Part shown: in pieces, positions 36,389 to 45,341 of the stretch
Position numbering within the stretch: position 1 is the first letter of the stretch
How the letters are laid out: each line of letters starts with the position of its first letter
Made by a program: the position numbers and the translations under genes
From: an uncultured Polycyclovorans sp.
GTDB taxonomy: Bacteria; Pseudomonadota; Gammaproteobacteria; Nevskiales; Nevskiaceae
Direction: 5' to 3'
Length of the DNA: 64,000 nt
NCBI GenBank assembly: GCA_936928855.1
Contig: CAKZHZ010000019.1
Location: 1-64,000, forward strand
Notes under the pieces: generated by a model
Databases searched by the model: none
What the model was told of the DNA's origin: nothing
The model's input: the letters and a program-made list of their open reading frames with translations, nothing else

Positions 36389-37753
36389 GTGGACGTCACG
36401 CGCATATCCATCAAGAAAGGTTTGAACCTGCCCATCGAGGGCCGGCCCCAACAGGAATCCATCGAAAACGCCCCTGCCGTGACCACGGTGGGAGTGGTGG
36501 GCAATGACTATGTCGGTCTGAAGCCCTCCATGCGCGTAGAGGAGGGTGATCGCGTCAAGCTTGGCACCCCCTTGTTCGAGGACAAGCGCAATCCGGGGGT
36601 GATTTTCACCGCGCCGGGCGCGGGTACGGTGGTGGCGATCAACCGAGGCGCCCGGCGGGTGCTTCAGTCGGTTGTGATCAAGCTCGACGGCAACGAAGAA
36701 GAGGTCTTCGCGCAACACGCGCCGGAGGCCCTGGCCACGCTCGACCCTGCCGCAGTGCGCGCGCAGTTGATCGAATCGGGGCTGTGGACGCGGTTGCGCA
36801 CGCGCCCGTTCAGCAAGGTGCCGGGCGTCGAAGCCGAGGCCGCGGCGATTTTTGTCACGGCGATGGATACCAATCCGCTGGCGCCGGATCCCGAGGTGAT
36901 CATCGCCGATGCCCGGGACGCCTTTTCGCAGGGGTTGGCGGTGCTCTCCCGGTTGACCTCCGGTGAGTTGTTCGTTTGCCGGGCGCCGGGTGCCAAGGTG
37001 GCGGTGCCGGCGCTGGCCAACCTCAAGATGGCCGAATTTTCCGGGCCGCATCCAGCCGGCAACCCGGGAACCCATATTCATTTCCTCAAGCCGGTGGGGC
37101 CGGGACGCTCGGTCTGGCATATCGGCTATCAGGATGTCATCGCCATTGGGCGACTGTTCACCAGTGGTCGCTTGCCGACTGAGCGCGTGATCGCACTGGC
37201 GGGGCCGCTGGTCAAGCAGCCGCGACTGATCCGCACCCGCGACGGCGCCAATGTGGAGGAGCTCATCGTCGGGCAGATTCGCAGCAACGTGGACGCGCGC
37301 GCCCTGTCCGGCTCGGTGTTCAACGGTCGCGCTGCACGGGCCTGGAGTGCTTACCTCTGCCCGTATCACACCCAGCTGACCGTGCTGGCCGAGGGTCGGT
37401 CGCGGGATCTCTTCGGGTGGGTGCGCCCGGGGGTTGATCGTTACTCCAAGACCAACGTCCTGTTCTCGGCGCTGCAGCGCGCCACGCGCCGGTTCGGGTT
37501 CACCACGCATGTGAACGGATCACCGCGGGCGATGGTGCCGATCGGCACCTACGAGAATGTGATGCCACTCGATATCCTGCCGACGCAGCTGCTCCGGTAC
37601 CTGCTGGTGCGCGATACCGAGATGGCGCAGAAACTCGGTGCATTGGAGCTGGACGAGGAAGACCTGGCCCTGTGCTCCTTCGTTTGTGTTGGTAAGTACG
37701 AGTTCGGCCCGATTCTTCGCGAAAACCTCGAGCAGATCGAGGCGGAAGGCTGA
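36389..37753 (+). CDS. nqrA: Na+-translocating NADH:quinone reductase subunit A
   Basis: This 454-residue cytoplasmic subunit of Na+-NQR has the family N-terminus ISIKKGLNLPIEGRP and the segments FTAPGAGTVVAINRGARR and PIGTYENVMPLDILPTQLLR. It helps form the ubiquinone site with NqrB. The start is a GTG at 36389, leaving a few residues more than usual before IKKGL. It opens the operon nqrABCDEF. Confidence 0.95.
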   Translation: MDVTRISIKKGLNLPIEGRPQQESIENAPAVTTVGVVGNDYVGLKPSMRVEEGDRVKLGTPLFEDKRNPGVIFTAPGAGTVVAINRGARRVLQSVVIKLDGNEEEVFAQHAPEALATLDPAAVRAQLIESGLWTRLRTRPFSKVPGVEAEAAAIFVTAMDTNPLAPDPEVIIADARDAFSQGLAVLSRLTSGELFVCRAPGAKVAVPALANLKMAEFSGPHPAGNPGTHIHFLKPVGPGRSVWHIGYQDVIAIGRLFTSGRLPTERVIALAGPLVKQPRLIRTRDGANVEELIVGQIRSNVDARALSGSVFNGRAARAWSAYLCPYHTQLTVLAEGRSRDLFGWVRPGVDRYSKTNVLFSALQRATRRFGFTTHVNGSPRAMVPIGTYENVMPLDILPTQLLRYLLVRDTEMAQKLGALELDEEDLALCSFVCVGKYEFGPILRENLEQIEAEG

Positions 37754-37868
37754 GCGGGGACGGGGCACGGGTTCATGTGACCCGTGCTGGGTAGGGCATC
37801 AAGTCGGATGCCGCGCTGCCAGGTAGGGCTTGAGCAGCAGGCGTCGGTTACAGATCAAAGGTTGTGAC

Positions 37869-39086
37869 ATGGCTGGACTTCGGAACTTTCTGGATCAGAT
37901 TCATCCGCTTTTCGCCAAGGGCGGAAAATTTGAGAAGTTCTACGCCGTCTATGAGATGGTGGACACCTTCTTTTACTCGCCATCGGACACCGCACGTGGG
38001 GCGCCCCATGTCCGTGATGCGATCGACCTGAAACGGGTCATGATCTACGTCTGGATGGCGACTTTCCCGGCGGTGGTCATCGGGTGCTGGAACGTGGGCT
38101 TTCAGGCCAATACGGCGATGGAAGCGTTGGGTCAGGCGCAGCTCGACAACTGGCGTCACATCATCCTCCACTATTTCGGCTACGACCCGGGCAACAACGT
38201 GGCGAATTTTGTCCACGGCCTGCTGTACTGGGTGCCGATTTACATGACTACCTTCATTGTCGGGGGCTTGTGGGAAGTGCTGTTCGCCGCCGTGCGCAAT
38301 CACGAGGTCAATGAAGGCTTCTTCGTCACGTCCATCCTGTTTTCCCTGATTCTGCCCCCGGACCTCCCGCTGTGGCAGGTGGCGCTGGGCATCAGTTTCG
38401 GGGTGGTGATCGGCAAGGAAATCTTCGGCGGCACCGGCAAGAACTTTCTCAACCCGGCGCTGGTCGGGCGCGCCTTCCTGTACTTTGCCTACCCTGCACA
38501 GATGTCCGGTGATGCGGTGTGGACTGCTGCGGACGGCTGGTCGTCGGCCACCACGCTGGGGATCGCCAAGCTCGAAGGCATGGAGGGTGTGCATAACGCC
38601 GGTATCACCTGGATGCAGACCTTCATCGGCATCGAACAGGGCAGTATCGGCGAAGTGTCGGCGGCCGCCATCTTCCTGGGCGGTGCGTTCCTGATGATCA
38701 CCGGGGTGGCGAACTACCGGATCGTCTTCGGGGTGCTGCTGGGGATGATCGCGATGTCGGTGATCTTCAATGTCGCCGGCTCCGACAGCAACCCGATGGC
38801 GGCGATGCCCTGGTACTGGCACCTCACCATCGGCGGCTTTGCCTTCGGCATGATGTTCATGGCAACGGATCCGGTGTCGGCGGCCATGACCAACGCCGGA
38901 CGGTGGATCTTCGGCGGCCTGATTGGTGCGATGACGGTGTTGATCCGGGTGGTCAATCCGGCCTATCCCGAGACCATCATGCTGGCCATCCTGTTTGCCA
39001 ACATCGTGGCGCCGTTGATCGACTACAGCGTGATGCGCGCCAATATTGCCCGCCGCGAGCGCCGCCTTGCGGCGCCGGCCGCCTGA
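37869..39086 (+). CDS. nqrB: Na+-translocating NADH:quinone reductase subunit B
   Basis: This 405-residue membrane subunit carries covalent FMN and riboflavin and forms part of the Na+ channel. It has about ten membrane helices, NPALVGRAFLYFAYPAQMSG, and the FMN-threonine motif in ADGWSSATTLG (D-G-x-S-x-A-T). I chose the ATG at 37869 (AAAGG eight bases upstream), which gives the family start MAGLRNFLDQIHPLF; a start at 37830 adds unrelated residues. A gap of 115 bases separates it from nqrA. Confidence 0.95.
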   Translation: MAGLRNFLDQIHPLFAKGGKFEKFYAVYEMVDTFFYSPSDTARGAPHVRDAIDLKRVMIYVWMATFPAVVIGCWNVGFQANTAMEALGQAQLDNWRHIILHYFGYDPGNNVANFVHGLLYWVPIYMTTFIVGGLWEVLFAAVRNHEVNEGFFVTSILFSLILPPDLPLWQVALGISFGVVIGKEIFGGTGKNFLNPALVGRAFLYFAYPAQMSGDAVWTAADGWSSATTLGIAKLEGMEGVHNAGITWMQTFIGIEQGSIGEVSAAAIFLGGAFLMITGVANYRIVFGVLLGMIAMSVIFNVAGSDSNPMAAMPWYWHLTIGGFAFGMMFMATDPVSAAMTNAGRWIFGGLIGAMTVLIRVVNPAYPETIMLAILFANIVAPLIDYSVMRANIARRERRLAAPAA

Positions 39087-39103
39087 CGGATACGGAGGCC
39101 TCC

Positions 39104-39853
39104 ATGGCATTGAACAAGGACAGCAAGGTTTACACCCTGGCGATCGCACTGGCGATCTGCCTCGCCGGCTCGGTGCTGGTGTCAACGGCTGCGGTGGTGC
39201 TGAAGCCCCGTCAGCAGGCCAATCAGGCACAGGATCGGCAGGTCAACATCCTGAAGGTCGCCGGGCTTTATGAGCCGGGCATTGACGTCGGCGCTGTGTT
39301 CGAGGCTCGCGTCGAGCCCAAGGTGATCGAGTTTGCCACCGGTGAGGAAGCGGCTGATATCGATCCTGTCAGCTTCGATCCGGCCAAGTATGAAACGTCG
39401 CTCTCCAGCGCCGAAGACATTGCCGGCATCAACTCCATGCCGCGCTACGGGCTGGTCTATCTGGTGCGTGACGAGGCGGGTGAGGTGTCCCGCTACGTGC
39501 TGCCCGTCCATGGTTATGGATTGTGGTCGACCATGTATGCCTTTCTTGCACTGGAAGCCGACGGCAATACCGTATCGTCGATTTCGTACTACCAGCACGC
39601 AGAAACCCCGGGTCTGGGGGGTGAGGTGGAAAACCCGCGCTGGACATCCCAGTGGACCGGCAAGGAAATCTACGACGACGCAGGTAAGGTGGTGTTCTCA
39701 CTGGTCAAGGGCGGCGCCGGCGCCGGCAATGAACACGGTGTGGACGCGCTTGCCGGTGCCACGCTGACCTCCAACGGGGTGACCAATACGATCCGGTTCT
39801 GGCTCTCGGATGCCGGATACAAGCCCTTCCTCGAAAAAGCGACGAGAAGCTGA
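39104..39853 (+). CDS. nqrC: Na+-translocating NADH:quinone reductase subunit C
   Basis: This 249-residue subunit has one N-terminal membrane helix (about 12-33) and a periplasmic FMN-binding domain. The flavinylation motif is LAGATLTSNGV, with the threonine that accepts FMN through a phosphoester bond. ATG at 39104 follows a GGAGG site. ApbE is needed to attach this FMN, but apbE is absent from the locus. Confidence 0.94.
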   Translation: MALNKDSKVYTLAIALAICLAGSVLVSTAAVVLKPRQQANQAQDRQVNILKVAGLYEPGIDVGAVFEARVEPKVIEFATGEEAADIDPVSFDPAKYETSLSSAEDIAGINSMPRYGLVYLVRDEAGEVSRYVLPVHGYGLWSTMYAFLALEADGNTVSSISYYQHAETPGLGGEVENPRWTSQWTGKEIYDDAGKVVFSLVKGGAGAGNEHGVDALAGATLTSNGVTNTIRFWLSDAGYKPFLEKATRS

Positions 39854-39855
39854 TC

Positions 39856-40515
39856 ATGTCTCAAGCCAAGAAACTCGTTCTCGAGCCCATCGCGGACAAC
39901 AACCCCATCATCCTTCAGGTGTTGGGTATCTGCTCGGCACTGGCGGTCACCAGCCAGATGAAGCCGGCGTTGTTCATGTCGATCGGTCTTACCGCCGTCT
40001 GCGCGTTCACCTGCTTCTTTGTCAGTCTGATTCGCAATGTCATTCCGTCGAACATCCGCATCATTGCCCAGATGGTGGTGGCGGCGGTCGGCGTGATCCT
40101 GGTGGACCAGGCACTGAAGGCGTTTGCCTACGACATGAGCAAGCAGCTTTCGGTGTTCGTCGGCCTGATTCTGACCAACTGCATCGTGTTGGGACGCGCC
40201 GAGGCCTTCGCCATGAGCAACCCTCCCGGCAAGGCGCTGCTCGACGGCATCGGCAATGGCCTTGGCTACAGCGCCATCCTGCTGATCGTCGCCTTCTTCC
40301 GTGAGCTGTTCGGCTCGGGCAAGGTGTTCGGGTTCGAGGTGATGCCGCTGGTGACCGAGGGCGGCTGGTATCAGAGCAACGGGCTGATGCTGCTGCCGCC
40401 GAGCGCGTTCTTCCTGATCGGACTCATCATCTGGGCAGTGCGGACCTGGAAGCCGGCACAAGTGGAAAAGCCGGAATTCCAGATTCATCAGGTTCACCGC
40501 ACCGAAGTGCTCTGA
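39856..40515 (+). CDS. nqrD: Na+-translocating NADH:quinone reductase subunit D
   Basis: This 219-residue protein has six membrane helices and belongs to the NqrD/RnfE family. It shows LFVGLILTNCIVLGRAEAFA (as VFVGLILTNCIVLGRAEAFA here, about 104-123), which contains the cysteine that coordinates the intramembrane iron site with NqrE. It starts two bases after nqrC. Confidence 0.95.
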   Translation: MSQAKKLVLEPIADNNPIILQVLGICSALAVTSQMKPALFMSIGLTAVCAFTCFFVSLIRNVIPSNIRIIAQMVVAAVGVILVDQALKAFAYDMSKQLSVFVGLILTNCIVLGRAEAFAMSNPPGKALLDGIGNGLGYSAILLIVAFFRELFGSGKVFGFEVMPLVTEGGWYQSNGLMLLPPSAFFLIGLIIWAVRTWKPAQVEKPEFQIHQVHRTEVL

Positions 40516-40527
40516 TCGGACACGACC

Positions 40528-41133
40528 ATGGAACTCGTTAACCTCGCCATCAAGTCCATTTTCGTCGAGAACCTCGCGCTCTCGTTCTTTTTGGGCATGT
40601 GCACCTTCCTGGCGATCTCGAAGAAAATCGAGACCGCGTTTGGCCTGGGTGTTGCCGTCGTCGCCGTACAGACACTGACGGTGCCGATCAACAACCTGAT
40701 TTTCCAGTATCTGTTGAAGGACGGCGCGCTGGCCTGGGCCGGCCTGCCCAACGTGGATCTCTCGTTCCTGGGCCTGATCAGCTACATCGGCGTGATCGCC
40801 GCTCTGGTCCAGATCCTGGAGATGACGCTCGACAAGTACGTGCCTGCTCTCTACAACGCGCTTGGCATCTTCCTGCCGTTGATCACCGTCAACTGCGCCA
40901 TTCTGGGCGGCTCACTGTTCATGGTGGAGCGTGACTACGATTTCGCGCAATCCGTCGTGTACGGTTTTTCCAGCGGAGCGGGCTGGGCATTGGCTATCGT
41001 ATTGCTCGCAGGTGTTCGCGAAAAGCTGAAGTACTCGGATGTGCCTGATGGGCTGCAGGGCCTGGGCATCACCTTCATCAGCTCGGGCCTGCTGGCCTTC
41101 GGTTTCATGGCGTTCTCGGGCATCCAGCTCTGA
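40528..41133 (+). CDS. nqrE: Na+-translocating NADH:quinone reductase subunit E
   Basis: This 201-residue, six-helix membrane protein pairs with NqrD. The segment FFLGMCTFLAISKKIETAFG (21-40) and LPLITVNCAILGGSLFMVE carry the conserved cysteines (Cys26 and one in VNCAI) for the iron or 2Fe-2S centre between the subunits. Length is normal for NqrE/RnfA. It follows nqrD by 12 bases. Confidence 0.95.
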   Translation: MELVNLAIKSIFVENLALSFFLGMCTFLAISKKIETAFGLGVAVVAVQTLTVPINNLIFQYLLKDGALAWAGLPNVDLSFLGLISYIGVIAALVQILEMTLDKYVPALYNALGIFLPLITVNCAILGGSLFMVERDYDFAQSVVYGFSSGAGWALAIVLLAGVREKLKYSDVPDGLQGLGITFISSGLLAFGFMAFSGIQL

Positions 41134-41162
41134 GCGCCACGCTTTAACGGACGATTCACGAC

Positions 41163-42386
41163 ATGCTTCTCGAAATCGGATTGGGTGTTTCCTTCTTCAC
41201 CGGCATCATCGTGCTGTTGGTGGGGATCATCCTGGTGGCGCGTGACAAACTGGTCCCCCAGGGCAATATCAAGCTGCTCATCAATGACGAGCGCACGGTT
41301 GAGGTGCCCACCGGCGGCAAGCTGCTGACGACGCTGGCCGACTGTGGCCTGTTTGTGCCTTCGGCATGCGGTGGCGGCGGTTCCTGCGCCCAGTGCCGGG
41401 TGCGCGTGGAGTCCGGCGGCGGCGATATCCTGCCGACGGAGCTCAACCACATCACCAAGCGTGAAGCCAAGGAAGGCGAGCGCCTTTCCTGCCAGGTCGC
41501 CGTCAAGCAGGACATGAAGATTCACATTCCCGAGCACGTCTTCGGGGTGAAGAAGTGGGAGTGCACCGTGCGCTCCAATCACAATGTGGCGACCTTCATC
41601 AAGGAGCTGGTGCTGGAGCTTCCGGAAGGGGAGCACGTCAACTTCCGCGCGGGGGGATACATTCAGATCGAGTGCCCGCCGCACGATGTGAATTACAAGA
41701 ACTTCGAAGTCGAAGAACGGTTCCGCGACGAGTGGGACAAGTTCAACATCTGGCAGTACACCTCCAAGGTGCCCGAGAAAGTGGAGCGTGCGTACTCCAT
41801 GGCGAACTACCCGGAAGAGAAGGGCATCATCATGCTCAACGTCCGCATCGCCAGCCCGCCGCCGCGTCAACCGGACGTGCCCCCGGGCAAGATGTCCAGC
41901 TACATCTTCAACCTCAAGCCGGGCGACAAGGTCACCATTTCCGGGCCGTTCGGCGAGTTCTTTGCGCGCGAAACCGAGAAGGAGATGGTGTTCATCGGTG
42001 GCGGTGCCGGCATGGCACCGATGCGCAGCCACATCTTCGATCAGCTGCGTCGCATCAAGACACAGCGCAAGATGACCTTCTGGTACGGCGCTCGATCCCT
42101 GCGTGAAATGTTCTATGTCGACGACTTCGACATGTTGGCCAAGGAGAACGACAACTTCACTTGGCATGTGGCTCTGTCCGAGCCCAAGCCGGAGGACAAC
42201 TGGAGTGGATACACGGGCTTTATCCACAATGTCCTCTATGAGAACTACCTGAAGAACCATAAGGCCCCCGAGGACTGCGAATACTACATGTGCGGTCCTC
42301 CGATGATGAACGCCGCGTGCATCAAGATGCTGCTCGACCTTGGCGTCGAACGCAAAGACATCATGCTCGACGACTTTGGGGGGTGA
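41163..42386 (+). CDS. nqrF: Na+-translocating NADH:quinone reductase subunit F
   Basis: This 407-residue subunit is the NADH-oxidising entry of Na+-NQR. After an N-terminal membrane helix it has a plant-type 2Fe-2S ferredoxin domain with Cys69, Cys75, Cys78 and Cys110, then a ferredoxin-reductase domain: FAD site YSMANYP and NADH site GGGAGMAPMRSH, ending in MCGPPMMNAACIKML. Length equals that of Vibrio NqrF. A perfect terminator begins at the next base after its stop. Confidence 0.96.
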   Translation: MLLEIGLGVSFFTGIIVLLVGIILVARDKLVPQGNIKLLINDERTVEVPTGGKLLTTLADCGLFVPSACGGGGSCAQCRVRVESGGGDILPTELNHITKREAKEGERLSCQVAVKQDMKIHIPEHVFGVKKWECTVRSNHNVATFIKELVLELPEGEHVNFRAGGYIQIECPPHDVNYKNFEVEERFRDEWDKFNIWQYTSKVPEKVERAYSMANYPEEKGIIMLNVRIASPPPRQPDVPPGKMSSYIFNLKPGDKVTISGPFGEFFARETEKEMVFIGGGAGMAPMRSHIFDQLRRIKTQRKMTFWYGARSLREMFYVDDFDMLAKENDNFTWHVALSEPKPEDNWSGYTGFIHNVLYENYLKNHKAPEDCEYYMCGPPMMNAACIKMLLDLGVERKDIMLDDFGG

Positions 42387-42423
42387 GCAACAAAAAAGGG
42401 TCCGGTGGACCCTTTTTTGTTGC
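42387..42423. terminator. Strong intrinsic terminator after nqrF
   Basis: A perfect 17-base inverted repeat (42387-42403 with 42407-42423) with loop GGT has A6 on the left and T6 on the right arm. It starts immediately after the nqrF stop and would stop transcription in both directions. Confidence 0.9.
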
Positions 42424-42449
42424 GAACGCCCTGCCATGGAAGGCAGGGC
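42410..42449. repeat. 40-base direct repeat, copy 1
   Basis: The segment starts CCCTTTTTTGTTGCGAACGC and ends with a palindromic hairpin (GCCCTGCC, loop ATGGAA, GGCAGGGC). It is repeated exactly at 42517-42556. Copy 1 starts within the right arm of the nqrF terminator. Confidence 0.85.
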
Positions 42450-42516
42450 AGGGCTGCCCTAACGCAATCTGTATTCGCCATGGATGGCCGTGATAGGTGT
42501 TGTTTGAGGTCGTGGC

Positions 42517-42556
42517 CCCTTTTTTGTTGCGAACGCCCTGCCATGGAAGGCAGGGC
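42517..42556. repeat. 40-base direct repeat, copy 2
   Basis: This is identical over 40 bases to 42410-42449, with a 67-base spacer between the copies. It keeps the T6 tract and the 8-base-stem hairpin but lacks the upstream complementary arm that makes copy 1 a terminator. The arrangement suggests a dispersed intergenic repeat unit. Confidence 0.85.
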
Positions 42557-42838
42557 CGCCCCATCGCAACGTGGCGTTATGGCAGGGGTGCCGGGGCCGG
42601 GTGGCATCATTGCGAGTGGGGGCTGCCGGGATGGCCGGCGCTATCGCCCGGGAGAGATGATGACGGAAGCACGACTCTCGATGGTGCCTCGTGTTTCCGG
42701 CCGTCAAGGACTTCGCCCCAACACTGAATCAGCGCCGCCGCTCGTCGGGATCGTCGCGAATGGTTTCAGACAGGAGCGCAGCGCCTCACCCCCTTTCACC
42801 TTGCCCGCGCACCCCTCGAGTCGCGGTAAACTAACGAT

Positions 42839-43030
42839 ATGCTGACTACCTTCGCCGTCACATTTTTCGTGTTCAGCCTCGCCGTCATCGGCCTGGGCAT
42901 CGGTTGGCTGGTGGCGGGCAAGACGCTGAAGGGGAGCTGCGGCGGCCTGGGGGGCAGCGCCTGCGGGGTCTGCAAGAATCCATGTGATGAGCGCGCAAAG
43001 CAGTTGGACGCCTTGCGTGAACAGTCCTGA
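42839..43030 (+). CDS. nqrM: NqrM, Na+-NQR maturation factor
   Basis: This 63-residue protein (DUF539 family) has one N-terminal membrane helix (about 4-26) and a cysteine cluster, GSCGGLGGSACGVCKNPC (Cys34, 42, 45 and 49 approximately). NqrM is required for maturation of Na+-NQR, probably delivery of the iron between NqrD and NqrE (known in Vibrio). It is separated from nqrF by a terminator and must have its own promoter. Confidence 0.88.
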   Translation: MLTTFAVTFFVFSLAVIGLGIGWLVAGKTLKGSCGGLGGSACGVCKNPCDERAKQLDALREQS

Positions 43031-43057
43031 CAGGGTGGACCAAAGGGGAACTTTCGG

Positions 43058-43462
43058 ATGACACGTTCGTTGCGCGACATTTCGGTACGGGAATTCATGT
43101 CGGCATCGCTGGTGACCTTCTCGCCCGATACCTCCATTTTTGAAGCAATCCGCAAGCTGGTTCGCGCCGGTGTGTCGGGCGCGCCCGTTGTCGACCAGCT
43201 CAGCAACATCATCGGCATCCTGTCTGAAAAGGACTGTATGAAGGTGGCGCTCAACGCCGCCTACCACGATGAGATGGGCGGCAAGGTCGAGGATTTCATG
43301 TCGCGCAGCCCCGTGACCGTTGAAGCCGACACCAGTATCCTCGAGGTGGCCCAGATGTTCTTCACCTCGCCGTACAAGCGCTACCCTGTGGTGCACAACC
43401 AGCGGCTGGTCGGGCAGATCTCGCGCTCGGACGTGCTGAAAGCCATCGACTCGCTCGGCTGA
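43058..43462 (+). CDS. CBS-domain protein
   Basis: This 134-residue protein consists of a pair of CBS domains (about 11-65 and 78-132) with motifs VSGAPVVDQLSNIIGILSEK and RYPVVHNQRLVGQISRSD. Stand-alone CBS pairs bind adenosyl nucleotides and regulate other proteins; the partner is unknown. It lies between nqrM (27 bases upstream) and an Atm1-like exporter gene (4 bases downstream) and is probably co-transcribed with both. Confidence 0.88.
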   Translation: MTRSLRDISVREFMSASLVTFSPDTSIFEAIRKLVRAGVSGAPVVDQLSNIIGILSEKDCMKVALNAAYHDEMGGKVEDFMSRSPVTVEADTSILEVAQMFFTSPYKRYPVVHNQRLVGQISRSDVLKAIDSLG

Positions 43463-43466
43463 GCGC

Positions 43467-45272
43467 GTGCGCGGGCTGCGCCGCCCGGATCACGACCTGT
43501 CGTCCTCCGATCCCACAACGGCTGACTGGCGCATTCTGCGACGGCTGCTGCCGGACCTGACCCCCTTCTGGAAGCGCATAGCGCTGGCCATGGCCTGTCT
43601 GATCGGGGCCAAGCTGGCGACCGTGTCGTTGCCACTGTTGATGAAGCAGTTGGTTGATGCCCTTGATGGTGCCGGCGCCCAGACGCTGGTCAGTGTGCCG
43701 TTAGGGCTGCTGCTGGCCTACGGTCTGCTGCGACTGTCGAGCATCCTGTTCGGGGAGTTGCGGGATGTCATCTTCGGGCGCGTCGGGGAGCGCGTGGTGC
43801 GTCGTGCTGCCGGGCGCGTGTTGTCGCACCTGCATCAGCTGGAGCTGGCATTTCATCTGGAGCGGCGTACCGGTGGCCTGTCGCGCGACCTCGAGCGCGG
43901 CATGGCGGGCATCAGCTTTCTGCTCCGTTTCATGCTGTTCAACATTTTGCCCACGCTGCTGGAAATCGTTCTGGTGGCCGGCATTCTGCTGACGGCGTAC
44001 GGGGTTGCTTTCGCAATGATCACCCTGGCAGCGGTGGTGACCTACGTGGCGTTCTCGGTGTGGGTGACGCGTTGGCGTACGCAGTTTCTGCGGGAGGCCA
44101 ACCGTCTCGACGCCGAGGCTAATACGCGTGCCATCGACAGTCTGCTGAACTACGAAACCGTCAAGTACTTCAACAACGAGGCGCATGAGGCGGCGGCCTA
44201 TGATGAAGCGCTGAAGCGCTGGGAGCAGATGCAGGCGCGCAGCCGTGGAACTCTGGCCGGGCTCAACAGTGGCCAGGCGCTGATCATTGCGGCGGCAATG
44301 ACGGCCATGATGGTGCTGGCGGCACGCGGGGTGGCCGCCGGTGAGATGACGCAGGGGGATTTCGTTGCGGTCAATGCCTTCATGATGCAGTTGTTCATTC
44401 CGCTGAACCTGCTGGGCTTCGTGTATCGCGAGATTCGGCGCGCGCTGACAGACATGGGCCAGATGTTCGGTCTGCTCGACCGGTCGCCCGCGATCGCCAG
44501 CCGCGCGGGTGCGATTGCGCCGGCGACCCGGCATGCAGAAATCCGCTTCGAGCGGGTGGGTTTCGGATACACCGCGGCACGACAGATTCTGACCGACGTG
44601 TCGTTTGTCATTGCACCGGGCCGCAAGTTGGCCATCGTCGGCGCCAGTGGCGCGGGGAAGTCGACCCTGGCGCGCCTGTTGTTCCGCTTCTATGACGTCA
44701 GCAGCGGCGTGGTCAAGGTGGACGGCGTCGATGTCCGCGCCTGGCAGCTCGATGCCTTGAGGCGACAGATCGGAGTGGTGCCGCAGGACACGGTGCTGTT
44801 CAACGCAACACTCGGCGACAACATCCGCTACGGGCGTCCGGACGCGAGTGAGGCGGCTCTGCAGAAGGCAGTGTCGCAGGCGCATCTGACGCCGTTCGTC
44901 GAAAGATTGCCGCAAGGGCTGGACACCCCTGTGGGGGAGCGGGGACTGAAACTGTCGGGCGGCGAGCGTCAGCGCGTGGCGATCGCCCGTGCTCTGTTGA
45001 AGGACCCGCCGATCCTGATACTGGATGAGGCCACCTCGTCGCTGGACTCTGCAGCTGAGCAGTCCATTCTCACGGCCCTGCGCGGCGCCGCGCGGACCCG
45101 CACCACGCTGGTGATCGCACACCGACTGTCCACCGTGACCGACGCTGACGAGATTCTGGTGTTGGCAGCGGGAACAGTGGTGGAACGGGGCGATCACGGG
45201 TCACTGCTGGCCGCTGGCGGGGACTACGCCCGACTGTGGCGCCTGCAACAGGCCGTGCCGGACGCCGATTGA
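43467..45272 (+). CDS. Atm1/HMT1-like ABC exporter (fused membrane and ATPase domains)
   Basis: This 601-residue half-transporter has a six-helix ABC membrane domain (about 30-320) and an ATPase domain with GASGAGKST, VPQDTVLFNATLGDNIRYG, signature LSGGERQRVAIARALL and ILILDEATSSLD. The membrane segment NRLDAEANTRAIDSLLNYETVKYFNNE (residues cited in part, 20 maximum) is typical of the ABCB7/Atm1 group that exports glutathione-linked metal or sulfur compounds. Start is GTG at 43467. Confidence 0.9.
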   Translation: MRGLRRPDHDLSSSDPTTADWRILRRLLPDLTPFWKRIALAMACLIGAKLATVSLPLLMKQLVDALDGAGAQTLVSVPLGLLLAYGLLRLSSILFGELRDVIFGRVGERVVRRAAGRVLSHLHQLELAFHLERRTGGLSRDLERGMAGISFLLRFMLFNILPTLLEIVLVAGILLTAYGVAFAMITLAAVVTYVAFSVWVTRWRTQFLREANRLDAEANTRAIDSLLNYETVKYFNNEAHEAAAYDEALKRWEQMQARSRGTLAGLNSGQALIIAAAMTAMMVLAARGVAAGEMTQGDFVAVNAFMMQLFIPLNLLGFVYREIRRALTDMGQMFGLLDRSPAIASRAGAIAPATRHAEIRFERVGFGYTAARQILTDVSFVIAPGRKLAIVGASGAGKSTLARLLFRFYDVSSGVVKVDGVDVRAWQLDALRRQIGVVPQDTVLFNATLGDNIRYGRPDASEAALQKAVSQAHLTPFVERLPQGLDTPVGERGLKLSGGERQRVAIARALLKDPPILILDEATSSLDSAAEQSILTALRGAARTRTTLVIAHRLSTVTDADEILVLAAGTVVERGDHGSLLAAGGDYARLWRLQQAVPDAD

Positions 45273-45341
45273 GAAGACCGCCCCACTGTCGCACGGCCCG
45301 GATTTCGCATACGGTTTGGCTTCAGCCAACGGTCCCGCACC

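Larger units (their letters stand above)
42387..42838. other. 452-base gap between nqrF and nqrM, at the usual place of apbE
   Basis: In many gammaproteobacteria this position holds apbE. Here it contains the terminator (42387-42423), two copies of a 40-base direct repeat, and a further ~280 bases in which I see no open frame with coding character and no remnant of ApbE motifs. Confidence 0.7.

Noticed and set aside
42387..42838. Possible CRISPR array in the nqrF-nqrM gap
   Set aside because: Only two copies of a 40-base unit are present, with a hairpin and T-tract, and no cas gene is near. It is a direct repeat, not an array.
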